Below the pieces are notes generated by a model. That model saw nothing but the letters and a program-made list of their open reading frames with translations, did no database searches and was not told where the DNA came from. 64,000 bases of DNA from an uncultured Flavobacteriaceae bacterium. Lineage in GTDB: Bacteria > Bacteroidota > Bacteroidia > Flavobacteriales > Flavobacteriaceae. Both the position numbers and the translations under genes were made by a program. How positions within the stretch are numbered: the stretch's first letter is position 1; each line of letters begins with the position of its first letter. The DNA lies in assembly GCA_937923515.1 (NCBI GenBank), contig CALDUF010000012.1:1-64000 (forward strand). The letters run 5' to 3'. Positions 25,067 through 34,532 of this stretch are shown here, piece by piece.

Positions 25067-25743
25067 TAGTCTACAAACTTATAGCCAACACCTTTAACGG
25101 TCTTAAAACTTTTGTCGCCTATTTTTTCACGCAATTTACGAATGTGCACATCTATTGTTCGTCCGCCAACTACAACCTCGTTGCCCCAAACTTTATCTAA
25201 AATTTCGTCGCGTTTAAAAACTTTACCTGGTTTTGACGCTAATAAAGATAATAATTCGAACTCCTTTCTTGGTAAAATTATTTCGTTGCCTTTCAAAACA
25301 ATTTTATACTCATCTCTATTAATTACCAAATTACCTATTTTAACTGTGCTCTTAACATCCTCTTTAAAACGTCTTAAAAGTGCTTTAACCTTGCTAACTA
25401 ATACTTTTGGTTTAATGGGTTTTGTAATATAATCGTCTGCACCGGCATCAAAACCTGCTACTTGAGAATAATCTTCTCCTCTAGCTGTTAAAAAGGTAAT
25501 AACTACGTCTTTTAAATCAGGGTGTTTTCTAATATTTTCACATGCTTCTATGCCGTCCATTTCTGGCATCATCACATCTAAAATTATCAATTGTGGTAAT
25601 TCTTTTTTTGCTTTTTTAACGGCTTCTTCACCATTTGAAGCGGTGATAACCTGATAGCCTTCACTTGATAAGTTATAGCCAACTATTTCTAAAATATCTG
25701 GTTCATCATCTACAAGAAGTATTTTAATGTCCTTTTTATTCAT
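25066..25743 (-). CDS. Response regulator, OmpR/PhoB family
   Basis: The protein has 225 residues. The receiver domain (1-120) has the acidic pair DDE at 12-14, phospho-acceptor Asp56 in ILDVMMPEMDG and Lys in ITKPIKP near 108. The C-terminal winged helix (about 130-225) ends GRTIDVHIRKLREKIGDKSFKTVKGVGYKFVD, the OmpR-type DNA-binding helix. It is partner to the kinase that overlaps it. Targets are unknown. Confidence 0.95.
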   Translation of the reverse strand: MNKKDIKILLVDDEPDILEIVGYNLSSEGYQVITASNGEEAVKKAKKELPQLIILDVMMPEMDGIEACENIRKHPDLKDVVITFLTARGEDYSQVAGFDAGADDYITKPIKPKVLVSKVKALLRRFKEDVKSTVKIGNLVINRDEYKIVLKGNEIILPRKEFELLSLLASKPGKVFKRDEILDKVWGNEVVVGGRTIDVHIRKLREKIGDKSFKTVKGVGYKFVD

Positions 25744-25943
25744 TAGGCCTATAAAAATTTAGTTACAGAAGTAAATATAAATATATTAACGATAATTTAT
25801 AAACTTTAAAAGATTAATAACGAAATGGTAACACTAAAATCGTAAATGATAAACTTTTCGACCTACAACATAAATCTTTAACATTATTTTGGTATAGATT
25901 TTGATACTTCTGTAGTACTTTTATATCACCCAAAAAGCACTTT

Positions 25944-26285
25944 ATGAAGAACATCTACTTTTTATTAACTTTTATCGCCTTTTTAAGCTGTTCTATCCAA
26001 AACGGATATTCGCAAAAATCTGTTGATGTGTTTTCTAATTCTAGCATAAAAGGCTTATCCGTTTACCCAAATCCAATAAATAATAGCGCCTCTACGGTTT
26101 TTATTACTAGTGACAATAGTAATACTACAAAACGTATAACCATTTATAATGTTTTAGGAAAGCAGATAAAAGCGCCCGTAATTACAAGAAAAGCTTTAGA
26201 CATATCTGCTCTAAATTCTGGTGTATACATTTTAAAAATTACTGAAAACAATATTATAGAAACACGAAAATTAGTTATAAAATAA
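25944..26285 (+). CDS. Minimal type IX secretion tail protein (113 aa)
   Basis: An N-terminal signal peptide (to about GYSQ, residue 24) is followed after a dozen residues directly by a type A sorting domain: LSVYPNPINN at 38-47, ITIYNVLGKQI, LDISALNSGVYILKI and a C-terminal ETRKLVIK. No cargo domain lies between them, so the mature product is little more than the tail itself. It is transcribed alone: a terminator follows, and it is divergent from the two-component genes. It may be a remnant or a very small surface protein. Confidence 0.85.
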   Translation: MKNIYFLLTFIAFLSCSIQNGYSQKSVDVFSNSSIKGLSVYPNPINNSASTVFITSDNSNTTKRITIYNVLGKQIKAPVITRKALDISALNSGVYILKITENNIIETRKLVIK

Positions 26286-26309
26286 ACTCTGTTTAATTAC
26301 TTAAATGAA

Positions 26310-26341
26310 AAAGCGTTACTTGTATGGTAACGCTTTTTTAT
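26310..26341 (+). terminator. Terminator after the type IX tail gene
   Basis: AAAAAGCGTTAC-TTGTATG-GTAACGCTTTTTT has a 12-bp stem and a T tail. It overlaps an upstream in-frame extension of the next gene, which argues for the later start there. Confidence 0.92.
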
Positions 26342-26371
26342 TTTACATATTTTTGTTATCACTTTAAAAAC

Positions 26372-27352
26372 ATGATAAACTCTAATTCTATTTTTAATAT
26401 TAAAACTAAAGCTGAATTTGAAGCCTTAGCACTAAAGGTTTTTGAATTTCAGTTTAAAAACAACAGGGTTTATCGTTCGTTTTGTGATTTATTATATACA
26501 CATCCTAGCGATGTAAAAGCAATTGAAGATATTCCATTTTTACCAATTGAATTTTTTAAAACCCGAAAGGTAGTTTGTAATACCAAAAACGCTACAACCT
26601 TATTTACAAGTTCTGGCACTACTGGCAGTGTAACTAGCAAACATTACGTTACTGATATTGATGTTTATAAAACTAGTTTTCAACATGGTTTTACCAAATT
26701 TTACGGCCCTATCGAGGCGTATACTATTTTAGCTTTACTACCCTCTTATTTAGAACGCGAAGGCTCATCTTTAGTATATATGGTGAATGATTTGATAGCA
26801 CAATCAAAATCTCCAGATAGCGGATTTTATCTGGATAATCTTTCAACATTAAAAGCAACATTATTGCGCTTAGAAGCCGAAGGCAAAAACACACTTCTTA
26901 TAGGTGTATCTTTTGCGTTATTAGATTTGATTGAATTTGAAAAATTTGAACTAAAACACACCATTATTATGGAAACTGGTGGTATGAAAGGGCGGCGACA
27001 AGAATTAATTAGAGCCGAACTTCACCATAAGTTAAAAAAAGGATTTGGTGTAAATCATATTCATAGTGAATATGGAATGACGGAACTGTTGAGTCAAGCC
27101 TATTCAAAAGGTAACGGTATTTTTGAATGCCCACCTTGGATGCGTGTTTTAACGCGAGATACTGAAGACCCGTTAACGTTACAAAACCCTGGAAAAGCTG
27201 GTGGTATTAATGTGATAGATTTAGCAAATATTAACTCTTGCGCATTTATTGCAACACAAGATTTGGGTCGTGTACATGCTGATGATTCTTTTGAAATTAT
27301 TGGACGCTTTGATAACTCAGACATTAGAGGGTGCAATTTAATGGTATTGTAA
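26372..27352 (+). CDS. LuxE/PaaK-like acyl-protein synthetase
   Basis: The protein has 326 residues. It has an adenylate-forming fold of the LuxE group: the phosphate loop TLFTSSGTTGSVTSKHYV near 84-101 and ETGGMKGRRQEL, then HSEYGMTELLSQAYSK near 228-243. Such enzymes activate a carboxylic acid with ATP and load it on a protein. In Bacteroidota the family often serves cell-surface or pigment-type acyl pathways, but no such genes are here. I chose the ATG at 26372 because the longer frame starts inside the preceding terminator. Confidence 0.85.
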   Translation: MINSNSIFNIKTKAEFEALALKVFEFQFKNNRVYRSFCDLLYTHPSDVKAIEDIPFLPIEFFKTRKVVCNTKNATTLFTSSGTTGSVTSKHYVTDIDVYKTSFQHGFTKFYGPIEAYTILALLPSYLEREGSSLVYMVNDLIAQSKSPDSGFYLDNLSTLKATLLRLEAEGKNTLLIGVSFALLDLIEFEKFELKHTIIMETGGMKGRRQELIRAELHHKLKKGFGVNHIHSEYGMTELLSQAYSKGNGIFECPPWMRVLTRDTEDPLTLQNPGKAGGINVIDLANINSCAFIATQDLGRVHADDSFEIIGRFDNSDIRGCNLMVL

Positions 27353-27400
27353 ACCGTTAAGTTACTATACTATTTACGACTTACTTAAAAACCAAAATAT

Positions 27401-27850
27401 ATGAAACCTCTAGTTATACTTTGTTTATTTTTTAGCACTTGTGTATTTGCGCAAACTATAGATTATAACACAAAAAAAGGATTTGCCGCTAATGGTTATG
27501 ATGTGGTTGCCTATTTTAACAATACTGCGCAAGAAGGCAGCAAACAATTTACAGCAACTTTTGATGGTGTAGCTTACAAATTTGCTTCGGAAACCAACCT
27601 AAATCTATTTAAAAAAAATCCTGAAAGATACACGCCGCAATATGGTGGTTACTGCGCCTATGCCGTTGCTTTAAAAAGTGATAAGGTTAAAATAAATCCA
27701 AAATCGTTTTTAGTAAAAGACGATAAACTCTATTTATTTTATGATGCTTGGGGTACCAATACCTTAGAATTATGGCAGGAAAAAAATCAAAATGAATTGA
27801 TTAAAAAAGGCGATAACAATTGGAATACAATAAAATTAAAAAATAAATAA
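27401..27850 (+). CDS. Exported YHS domain protein
   Basis: The protein has 149 residues with an 18-residue signal peptide ending CVFAQ. The YHS-type region covers KGFAANGYDVVAYF...GVAYKFASETNLNLFKKNPERYTPQYGGYCAYAVA, with one Cys in GGYCAYA. YHS domains bind metals in some proteins; here only general similarity can be claimed. It lies 48 bp after the LuxE-like gene on the same strand and may share its transcript. Confidence 0.85.
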   Translation: MKPLVILCLFFSTCVFAQTIDYNTKKGFAANGYDVVAYFNNTAQEGSKQFTATFDGVAYKFASETNLNLFKKNPERYTPQYGGYCAYAVALKSDKVKINPKSFLVKDDKLYLFYDAWGTNTLELWQEKNQNELIKKGDNNWNTIKLKNK

Positions 27851-27937
27851 AAAATTATGTAAGTAATTGAAAAAGCCTTCGACTAAGTTAAGGCTAAGAA
27901 TAAAGAAAGATTAATTTTAGTAAGTTGGTTAGTTTAG

Positions 27938-27962
27938 AAGTCCCGCCCAAAAAGCGGGACTT
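27938..27962. terminator. Bidirectional terminator between YHS gene and tyrS
   Basis: AAGTCCCGC-CCAAAAA-GCGGGACTT followed by TGTTTATTTT. It lies between converging genes and nearly touches the tyrS stop codon. Stems with CCCGC/GCGGG and A-rich loops recur at 57099-57128 and 59263-59286. Confidence 0.85.
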
Positions 27963-27965
27963 TGT

Positions 27966-29261
27966 TTATTTTACAACCAAAACAAAATAGTTTTTTTTAC
28001 CACGCTGTAGCAATACAAACTTATTATTTATTACATCTGCTTTGGTGATTTTATAATCCTCTTTCACTTTTTCTTTATTTACCGAAATAGAATTTTCTTT
28101 AAGTGCACGTCTTGCTTCTCCGTTAGATTTTAAAAAACCACCTTTCTCAGCAAGTGCGCCAACCATATCTAATCCTTCTGTAATTTCTGAAGCATCAATT
28201 TCGGTTTGCGGCACACCTTCAAAAACATCTAAAAACGTTTGTTCGTTTAATGCTTTTAAATCTTCGCTAGTTGATTTCCCAAAAAGAATATTACTGGCTT
28301 TTATCGCATTTTCTAAATCTAATTTAGAATGTACCATTGTAGTAATTTCTTCAGCTAAACGCTTTTGCAACACTCTTAAATGTGGTGCTTCTTTATGGGT
28401 TTCAATAAGATTACTAATCGCTTCTTCCTCTAAAAACGTAAAAATTTTAATGTATTTTTCAGCGTCTTCATCACTAGAATTCAACCAGTATTGGTAAAAT
28501 TTATAAGGTGATGTTCTGTTAGCGTCTAACCACACATTACCACCTTCGGACTTACCAAATTTAGAACCGTCAGATTTTGTGATAAGCGGACAGGTTATTG
28601 CATAGCCTTTTCCACCAGCAATTCTTCTAATTAATTCTGTTCCTGTGGTTATGTTTCCCCATTGATCGCTTCCACCCATTTGTATAGAACAGGCATTAGC
28701 CCTATATAAATGTAAAAAGTCGTAACCCTGTACCAATTGGTATGTGAATTCTGTAAAGCTCATACCATCAGAATCATCAGATGAAATTCTATTTTTTACA
28801 GAATCTTTCGCCATCATGTAGTTTACGGTAATATGCTTACCTACATCTCGAATAAATTCTAAAAATGAGAATTCTTTCATCCAATCGTAGTTATTTACTA
28901 AAACCGCAGCATTTTCAGCATCACTTTCAAAATCTAAAAAATGCGCTAATTGATTTTTTATGGCGTCTTGGTTGTGTCTTAATGTTTTTTCATCTAAAAG
29001 ATTACGTTCGCTAGACTTTCCAGACGGGTCGCCAATCATACCTGTAGCACCACCAACTAAAGCCACTGGTTTGTGCCCGCAACGTTGGTAATGCGCCAAC
29101 AGCATTATAGGTACCAAGTTTCCTATGTGTAAAGAATCCGCAGTTGGGTCAAAACCCACATAAGCACTCTTCATACCCTCCATTAAGTGCGCCTCTGCTC
29201 CAGGCATCACTGTATGAATCATTCCTCTCCATGTTAACTCTTCTACAAAATTGCGTATCAT
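27966..29261 (-). CDS. tyrS: Tyrosyl-tRNA synthetase
   Basis: The protein has 431 residues. This is a class I synthetase with the HIGH-type motif HIGN near residue 41 and the KMSKS-type loop KFGKSEG near 231-237. The S4 RNA-binding domain is at the C-terminus ([18 protein letters not shown]). It charges tRNA-Tyr. A TATATTTG promoter box precedes it at 29287-29294. The length is normal. Confidence 0.97.
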   Translation of the reverse strand: MIRNFVEELTWRGMIHTVMPGAEAHLMEGMKSAYVGFDPTADSLHIGNLVPIMLLAHYQRCGHKPVALVGGATGMIGDPSGKSSERNLLDEKTLRHNQDAIKNQLAHFLDFESDAENAAVLVNNYDWMKEFSFLEFIRDVGKHITVNYMMAKDSVKNRISSDDSDGMSFTEFTYQLVQGYDFLHLYRANACSIQMGGSDQWGNITTGTELIRRIAGGKGYAITCPLITKSDGSKFGKSEGGNVWLDANRTSPYKFYQYWLNSSDEDAEKYIKIFTFLEEEAISNLIETHKEAPHLRVLQKRLAEEITTMVHSKLDLENAIKASNILFGKSTSEDLKALNEQTFLDVFEGVPQTEIDASEITEGLDMVGALAEKGGFLKSNGEARRALKENSISVNKEKVKEDYKITKADVINNKFVLLQRGKKNYFVLVVK

Positions 29262-29286
29262 TTTATATTATTTTAGAACACTAGCG

Positions 29287-29294
29287 CAAATATA
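29287..29294 (-). promoter_or_regulatory. -7 box of tyrS
   Basis: Plus-strand CAAATATA reads TATATTTG on the minus strand, an exact TAnnTTTG, 25 bp before the start codon. Confidence 0.65.
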
Positions 29295-29408
29295 AAAATA
29301 CGGGTAGAATTTGGCTGTATAGATTCTAAATATTTAATACGATTGTAACTGCCCCTAAATATCTTAAAACCCAGAGCTATTGTTTTAAATAATCGTTAAT
29401 TTTGTAAT

Positions 29409-30419
29409 ATGATTTTGGTAACTGGAGGTACAGGTTTGGTAGGTGCGCACTTACTCTATAAATTGGTTTCTAATAATGAGTCCGTTAGGGCCATTTATAG
29501 AACCCAACGCAAACTAGAACATACCAAAAACGTATTTGCGTGTTACACAAAAAACGCACAAGTACTTTTTGATAAGATAGAATGGGTTAAGGCAGATATT
29601 TTAGACATTCCCGCATTAAATGATGCGTTTCAAAATATTGACTATGTATACCACTGTGCTGCTTTTGTATCTTTTGAACCTGATAAATACCAACAATTAA
29701 GACGCGCAAATATTGACGGAACAGCCAATATAGTTAACCTTTGTATTGCGAATGCTATAAAAAAATTGTGCTATGTTAGCTCTATTGCTACCATTGGAAA
29801 AACACTTAAAAATAAACCCATTACCGAAGAAACTCACTGGAATCCTGAGGAAGACAATAGCGTTTACGCCATTACCAAATATGGTGCTGAAATGGAAGTG
29901 TGGCGCGGTACACAAGAAGGTCTTAATACTGTTATTGTAAACCCTGGAGTTATAATTGGTGCAGGTATTTGGCACTATGGCTCTGGAAGCATATTTAAAA
30001 AGGTAGATAAAGGGTTAAAACACTATACTTCTGGCAGCGTGGGTTTAATTGCCGTTAGCGATGTAGTTGCAATTATGATACGCTTACAAAACAGCGACAT
30101 TATAAATGAAAGATATATTTTAGTTGCCGAAAACTGGTCCTACAAAACATTTTTACAAAGTATTGCTAGCTCTTTAAATGCCAAACCTGTAACTAAATTA
30201 GCAAAACCTTGGCTATTGCAATTGGGTTGGCGACTAGACTGGTTAAGCTCTAAGCTAACAGGAAAACGAAGAACACTTAGTAAACAATTAGCCAAATCGT
30301 TAATTACAGAAAGTAATTATGATAATTCTAAAATAACAACAACTTTAAATTTTAAATTTAGAGCTATTGAAGACGTGATTTTAGAGACAGGGAATCTTTA
30401 TCTGAAACAGGCGCGATAA
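29409..30419 (+). CDS. NAD-dependent epimerase/dehydratase (extended SDR)
   Basis: The protein has 336 residues. The Rossmann start MILVTGGTGLVGAHLL has TGxxGxxG at 6-12, and the catalytic YxxxK lies in YAITKYG near 154-158, with CYVSSIA before it. The substrate is unknown; the protein resembles dihydroflavonol-reductase-like members. The start must be the first ATG because the nucleotide-binding loop begins at once. TAATTTTG ends only four bases before it, so a leaderless transcript is possible. The last 56 bases overlap the converging DUF4296 gene. Confidence 0.88.
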   Translation: MILVTGGTGLVGAHLLYKLVSNNESVRAIYRTQRKLEHTKNVFACYTKNAQVLFDKIEWVKADILDIPALNDAFQNIDYVYHCAAFVSFEPDKYQQLRRANIDGTANIVNLCIANAIKKLCYVSSIATIGKTLKNKPITEETHWNPEEDNSVYAITKYGAEMEVWRGTQEGLNTVIVNPGVIIGAGIWHYGSGSIFKKVDKGLKHYTSGSVGLIAVSDVVAIMIRLQNSDIINERYILVAENWSYKTFLQSIASSLNAKPVTKLAKPWLLQLGWRLDWLSSKLTGKRRTLSKQLAKSLITESNYDNSKITTTLNFKFRAIEDVILETGNLYLKQAR

Positions 30420-30879
30420 GCTCAGTATCATCTAATTCATTTTGAAAAATTTCTTCATCTAACTCTAAGGCATCAAGTTCTTTTTTTACGGTTTTTAAAG
30501 AGTCTGCTATCTTTTTTTCTTTGCGTTCTTGCTCTAAAATAGCATCATAATGCGCTTTAAGTTTTAACAAACTATCTTTTACCTTAGCGTAAATTTCGGT
30601 GTAGTCTTCCATATAATACGTATAGTAGGCATTGCTTTTAGCAAATTGTGTACTATCTATGTTATATTTTTTATACACGTAGCCTTCTGGATAAACTTTA
30701 GCACTGTCTAACACCTTTTTATCTCTTCCTGTAACAGCATTAATTAATTTCAAGTCCAATAAAATATAAGTCATTTTATCTTTTGAAATAAGATTGTCGG
30801 GTTTCTCAGGCGCGTTAAATTTGTAGCACGACGTGCATACAAATAAAACACAACATAGTACTATTAGTTTTTGCATCAT
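30364..30879 (-). CDS. DUF4296 lipoprotein
   Basis: The protein has 171 residues with a lipoprotein signal VLFVCTSCYK; the anchored Cys is about residue 18. The DUF4296 core follows: LISKDKMTYILLDLKLINAV...YNIDSTQFAKSNAYYTYYMEDYTEIYAKV, then a charged coiled-coil segment. DUF4296 is found in Bacteroidota and has no known function. The ATG overlaps the pyrC stop (ATGA), which shows co-translation. The 3' end overlaps the SDR gene on the other strand. Confidence 0.88.
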   Translation of the reverse strand: MMQKLIVLCCVLFVCTSCYKFNAPEKPDNLISKDKMTYILLDLKLINAVTGRDKKVLDSAKVYPEGYVYKKYNIDSTQFAKSNAYYTYYMEDYTEIYAKVKDSLLKLKAHYDAILEQERKEKKIADSLKTVKKELDALELDEEIFQNELDDTELIAPVSDKDSLSLKSRLQ

Positions 30880-32222
30880 CTATTGAATGTTAATCTTTTT
30901 GCCGCTTTAACATTTGAAAATTTAAAGTTATGATACACCAATTCGCCATTAAGTATCGTATGTGTAATTCTAGACTTAAATGTGGCACCTTCAAAAGGAG
31001 ACCATCCACATTTGTAAAGAATATTTTCCTTTTTAACAGTCCATGGACTATTTAAATCTACTAGAACCAAATCTGCATAATACCCTTCTTTGATGTAACC
31101 TCTATCCTTAACATCAAATAAAATAGCAGGATTGTGGCACATTTTTTCTACAATTTTTTCAATTGAAATTTTTCCTTTATGATACATTTCTAGCATTGCT
31201 GTTAATGCGTGTTGCACTAGCGGACCGCCAGAAGGTGCTTTAGTATAAACGTTACTTTTTTCATCTATAGTATGTGGCGCGTGGTCTGTTGCAATTACAT
31301 CAATTCTGTCATCTAAAAGTGCTTCCCATAATTGCGCTCTATCCTCGGCTGATTTAACGGCTGGATTCCACTTGATATGGGTACCTTTTTCTTTATAATC
31401 TTCACTTGAAAACCATAAATGATGTATACACACCTCTGCTGTTATTTTTTTATCTTTTAAAGGTATTTTATTGGTAAACAAATTGGTTTCAATACCTGTA
31501 GATAAATGAAACACATGCAATCTAGCACCAGTTTCTTTAGCTAATTTAATAGCAGTAGAAGATGATAAGTAACATGCCTCTTGGCTTCTAATTACTGGAT
31601 GTTTTTCAATAGGGATATCCTCTCCGTAGGCTTCAATATGTTGTTTTAAATTTTCTCTTATGGTAGCTTCATCTTCACAATGTACAGAAATTACCATGTT
31701 TGTACTTTTAAAAATCTTCTCTAAAACTTTGGGGTCATCAACCAACATGTTTCCTGTTGAAGATCCTAAAAACAATTTTAATCCTGCAACTGCTGTTTCA
31801 TCAACCTTTAAAATTTCATCTAAATTATCATTGGTGCCACCAAACATAAAAGAATAATTAGCAGACGATGTTTTTGCAGCTATTGCAAACTTTTCTTCAA
31901 GCTTTTCAACCGTGGTGGTTTGCGGGTTTGTATTGGGCATTTCAATAAATGACGTAATACCTCCAGCAAGAGCAGCTTTAGATTCTGTTTCAATATTTCC
32001 CTTATGCGTTAAACCTGGTTCTCTAAAATGCACTTGGTCATCAATGGCACCCGGCAGTACATGTTTACCCTCGGCATCAATAATTGTTACGTCTGGCCAT
32101 TTTGCACTAATTGAAGCATCGATTTGTTTAATGATTTCATTTTCAATTAAAATGTCTCCATCAAACGTTTTACCTTCATTTACAATTTTAGCATTTTTTA
32201 TAAGTGTTCGCTTTGGCTCCAT
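30876..32222 (-). CDS. pyrC: Dihydroorotase
   Basis: The protein has 448 residues. This is a cyclic amidohydrolase closing carbamoyl-aspartate to dihydroorotate in pyrimidine synthesis. The metal motif reads DDQVHFREPG, so the first His of the usual HxH is Gln, as in other Bacteroidota enzymes I recall. SVHCEDEATI, LHVFHLST and the catalytic ATDHAPHT are present. It is coupled to DUF4296 downstream, and its start overlaps the stop of the mannose-synthase-like gene upstream by one base. Confidence 0.93.
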   Translation of the reverse strand: MEPKRTLIKNAKIVNEGKTFDGDILIENEIIKQIDASISAKWPDVTIIDAEGKHVLPGAIDDQVHFREPGLTHKGNIETESKAALAGGITSFIEMPNTNPQTTTVEKLEEKFAIAAKTSSANYSFMFGGTNDNLDEILKVDETAVAGLKLFLGSSTGNMLVDDPKVLEKIFKSTNMVISVHCEDEATIRENLKQHIEAYGEDIPIEKHPVIRSQEACYLSSSTAIKLAKETGARLHVFHLSTGIETNLFTNKIPLKDKKITAEVCIHHLWFSSEDYKEKGTHIKWNPAVKSAEDRAQLWEALLDDRIDVIATDHAPHTIDEKSNVYTKAPSGGPLVQHALTAMLEMYHKGKISIEKIVEKMCHNPAILFDVKDRGYIKEGYYADLVLVDLNSPWTVKKENILYKCGWSPFEGATFKSRITHTILNGELVYHNFKFSNVKAAKRLTFNR

Positions 32223-32953
32223 TATAAGGCTTTTCTTTTAAATAAACTTTTTAGTTTCATTGAGATGACACCAAAAACGGCTTCGGAAATAATACCAGAA
32301 CTTAATTTTGATTCGCCTCGTGTTCTGTCAGTAAAGATAACAGGAACTTCTACAATTTTAAAACGCTTTAAATAGGTTTTAAATTTCATTTCTATTTGAA
32401 ATGCGTAACCTATAAATTTAATTTTTGTTAAATCTAAAGTTTCTAATACATGACGTTTATAACACACAAAACCTGCTGTGGTATCGCTAATTTTCATTCC
32501 AGTAACTAAACGCACATATTTAGAGGCAAGATAGGACATTAACACCCTACTCATAGGCCAATTTACTACATTTACTCCAGTAATATATCGTGATCCGATG
32601 GACATGTCTGCACCGTTTTCAGCACAAGCTTTATACAGGCGAATTAAGTCTTTCGGGTTATGCGAAAAATCGGCGTCCATTTCAAAAATGTAATCATAAG
32701 CTCTTATCAAACTCCATTTAAATCCTAAAATATAAGCTGTACCTAATCCTGCTTTTTCTTTACGCTCTTTTAAATGTAATCTACCTGAAAATTCATTTTG
32801 AAGTTCCTTAACCTTATGAGAAGTACCATCAGGAGAATTATCATCAACCACTAGAATATGTATGGCATCAGACTCTGAAAATACCGCTTTTATGATAAGC
32901 TCTATATTTTCAATCTCATTGTAGGTTGGTATTATTACAACAGCGTTATTCAT
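32222..32953 (-). CDS. Polyprenol monophosphomannose synthase-like GT2
   Basis: The protein has 243 residues. It has the family 2 fold with VVIIPTYNEIENIELII at the start, VVDDNSPDGTS near 36 and the metal-binding EMDADFSHNP near 92-101, all typical of Dpm1-like enzymes. It has no C-terminal membrane pair, so it is the single-domain form. It should transfer mannose or a related sugar to a polyprenyl phosphate at the inner membrane. It leads the three-gene operon with pyrC and DUF4296. Confidence 0.9.
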   Translation of the reverse strand: MNNAVVIIPTYNEIENIELIIKAVFSESDAIHILVVDDNSPDGTSHKVKELQNEFSGRLHLKERKEKAGLGTAYILGFKWSLIRAYDYIFEMDADFSHNPKDLIRLYKACAENGADMSIGSRYITGVNVVNWPMSRVLMSYLASKYVRLVTGMKISDTTAGFVCYKRHVLETLDLTKIKFIGYAFQIEMKFKTYLKRFKIVEVPVIFTDRTRGESKLSSGIISEAVFGVISMKLKSLFKRKAL

Positions 32954-33055
32954 CTCAATAAATATAACGACAAATGTACATGTTTAAGCTATTCTTTTTT
33001 TTAAAAATTTCGTAATAATTCGCTCCTACTCTAAAATTTATGATAATTTTAACCC

Positions 33056-33700
33056 ATGCTTCGAGAAGTACCAACACATACATTTTATACAATACTGCTA
33101 CTTATTTGCTTTGTGGCCATTGCCATAGCAAAACGTATGTCTCATAAGCGTTTTGATGAATTTATTTTAGTCATAAGCAATTCTAGGTACTTAAAAGTGT
33201 ATGGAAAAGACCAGAAATTCTTGGATTATTTCGACGCTGCACTTTTTTTAAACTTGGTAATTTCTAGTGCCATATTTTGTGCTTTGTGTTTTAAAACCCT
33301 AACACAAACTATAGAAATAAATAATACCTTAATTTCTAGAATAATTGTAGGTATTAGTGTGTTTTTTTTGGCAAAAGTACTCTTAGAGCGCTTAATTGCT
33401 AGCCTTTTTGAAATAGACAACATTATTGATAATTATATATTTCAAAAGATAAGCTACAAAAACTATTTAGGCCTCTTTCTACTGCCTATTAATGCCCTAT
33501 TAATTTTTAGCATTACACCAACTAAAACACTAATTTACAGCGTACTTGCTTTACTCTTTATAGTGAATATAAATGGCTTAATAACTACGTGTAAAATGTA
33601 TCAAAATGAAATAAAAAATAATTTTTTCTATTTTATTTTGTATCTTTGCGCTCTTGAAATCGCACCTTATGTAATTATTTACGCGGTTTTTAGGACCTAA
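33056..33700 (+). CDS. DUF4271 membrane protein
   Basis: The protein has 214 residues with about five or six hydrophobic helices (near 9-25, 65-83, 92-112, 136-155, 160-180, 190-210) and the charged RMSHKRFDEFILVISNSRYLKVYGK stretch after the first. This matches DUF4271, which in Bacteroidota commonly lies directly before hemD, as here (18 bp spacing). Function is unknown. The operon suggests a link to haem or cell-envelope metabolism, by position only. Confidence 0.88.
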   Translation: MLREVPTHTFYTILLLICFVAIAIAKRMSHKRFDEFILVISNSRYLKVYGKDQKFLDYFDAALFLNLVISSAIFCALCFKTLTQTIEINNTLISRIIVGISVFFLAKVLLERLIASLFEIDNIIDNYIFQKISYKNYLGLFLLPINALLIFSITPTKTLIYSVLALLFIVNINGLITTCKMYQNEIKNNFFYFILYLCALEIAPYVIIYAVFRT

Positions 33701-33718
33701 CCTAACTATTTTGAGCCT

Positions 33719-34468
33719 ATGAAAGTGAAGACCATTTTAGTATCTCAACCAGAACCTAAAATTGAGAATTCTCCTTACTTCGACTTGCAGGAGAAAAAGA
33801 AAGTCAAAATAGACTTTAGACCTTTTATACACGTTGAAGGTGTTCCAGCAAAAGAGATCAGGCAGCAAAAAATTGACTTACACAACTACAGTGCAATTAT
33901 TTTAACGAGTAGAAATGCTGTAGATCATTTTTTTAGAGTAGCTGAAGAAATGCGTTTTAAAGTGCCAGACTCTATGAAATACTTTTGTCAGTCTGAAGCT
34001 GTTGCATACTATTTGCAAAAATATGTTGTGTACAGAAAGCGTAAAATTTACGTTGGAAAACGTACATTTCCTGAGCTATCGCCTTTAATAAAAAAGTATA
34101 AAGACGAGAAGTTTTTGCTACCTACTACTGATAAGTTAAAGCCTTTAGTACCTGAAACCTTAGATGGTTTGGGTGTAAACTGGAAACAAGCTACATTTTA
34201 CAAAACTGTAGTTAGCGATTTATCTGATTTAGCAAATGTATACTACGATGTGTTAGTATTTTTTAGTCCGTCTGGAATAGAATCATTATTTAAAAACTTT
34301 CCAGATTTTAAGCAAAATGATACGAGAATTGCTGTATTTGGAAATACAACTATAAAAGCTGTTGAAGAAAAAGGATTGCGTGTAGATATTGCTGCACCTA
34401 CTCCTGAAACACCTTCGATGACGATGGCTTTAGAAAAATATATTGAAAAAGTTAATAAAGGAAAATAA
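33719..34468 (+). CDS. hemD: Uroporphyrinogen-III synthase
   Basis: The protein has 249 residues. The HemD fold has two lobes: VKTILVSQPEP..., SAIILTSRNAVDHFF in the first, and DVLVFFSPSGIESLF with IAVFGNTTIKAVEEKGLRV in the second. It closes hydroxymethylbilane to the asymmetric tetrapyrrole. Sequence conservation in this family is low, but the two (T/S)S-x-x-(A/G) lobes are clear. It follows the DUF4271 gene and precedes a strong terminator. Confidence 0.9.
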   Translation: MKVKTILVSQPEPKIENSPYFDLQEKKKVKIDFRPFIHVEGVPAKEIRQQKIDLHNYSAIILTSRNAVDHFFRVAEEMRFKVPDSMKYFCQSEAVAYYLQKYVVYRKRKIYVGKRTFPELSPLIKKYKDEKFLLPTTDKLKPLVPETLDGLGVNWKQATFYKTVVSDLSDLANVYYDVLVFFSPSGIESLFKNFPDFKQNDTRIAVFGNTTIKAVEEKGLRVDIAAPTPETPSMTMALEKYIEKVNKGK

Positions 34469-34490
34469 TTCAAGTTAACTAGCTTCTACA

Positions 34491-34527
34491 AAAAAAAGCG
34501 TTTTCAGTTTGAAAACGCTTTTTTTTA
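34491..34527. terminator. Bidirectional terminator between hemD and pckA
   Basis: AAAAAAAGCGTTTTC-AGTTT-GAAAACGCTTTTTTT is a near-perfect stem with A and T tracts on both sides, between converging genes. Confidence 0.93.
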
Positions 34528-34532
34528 TGTTT

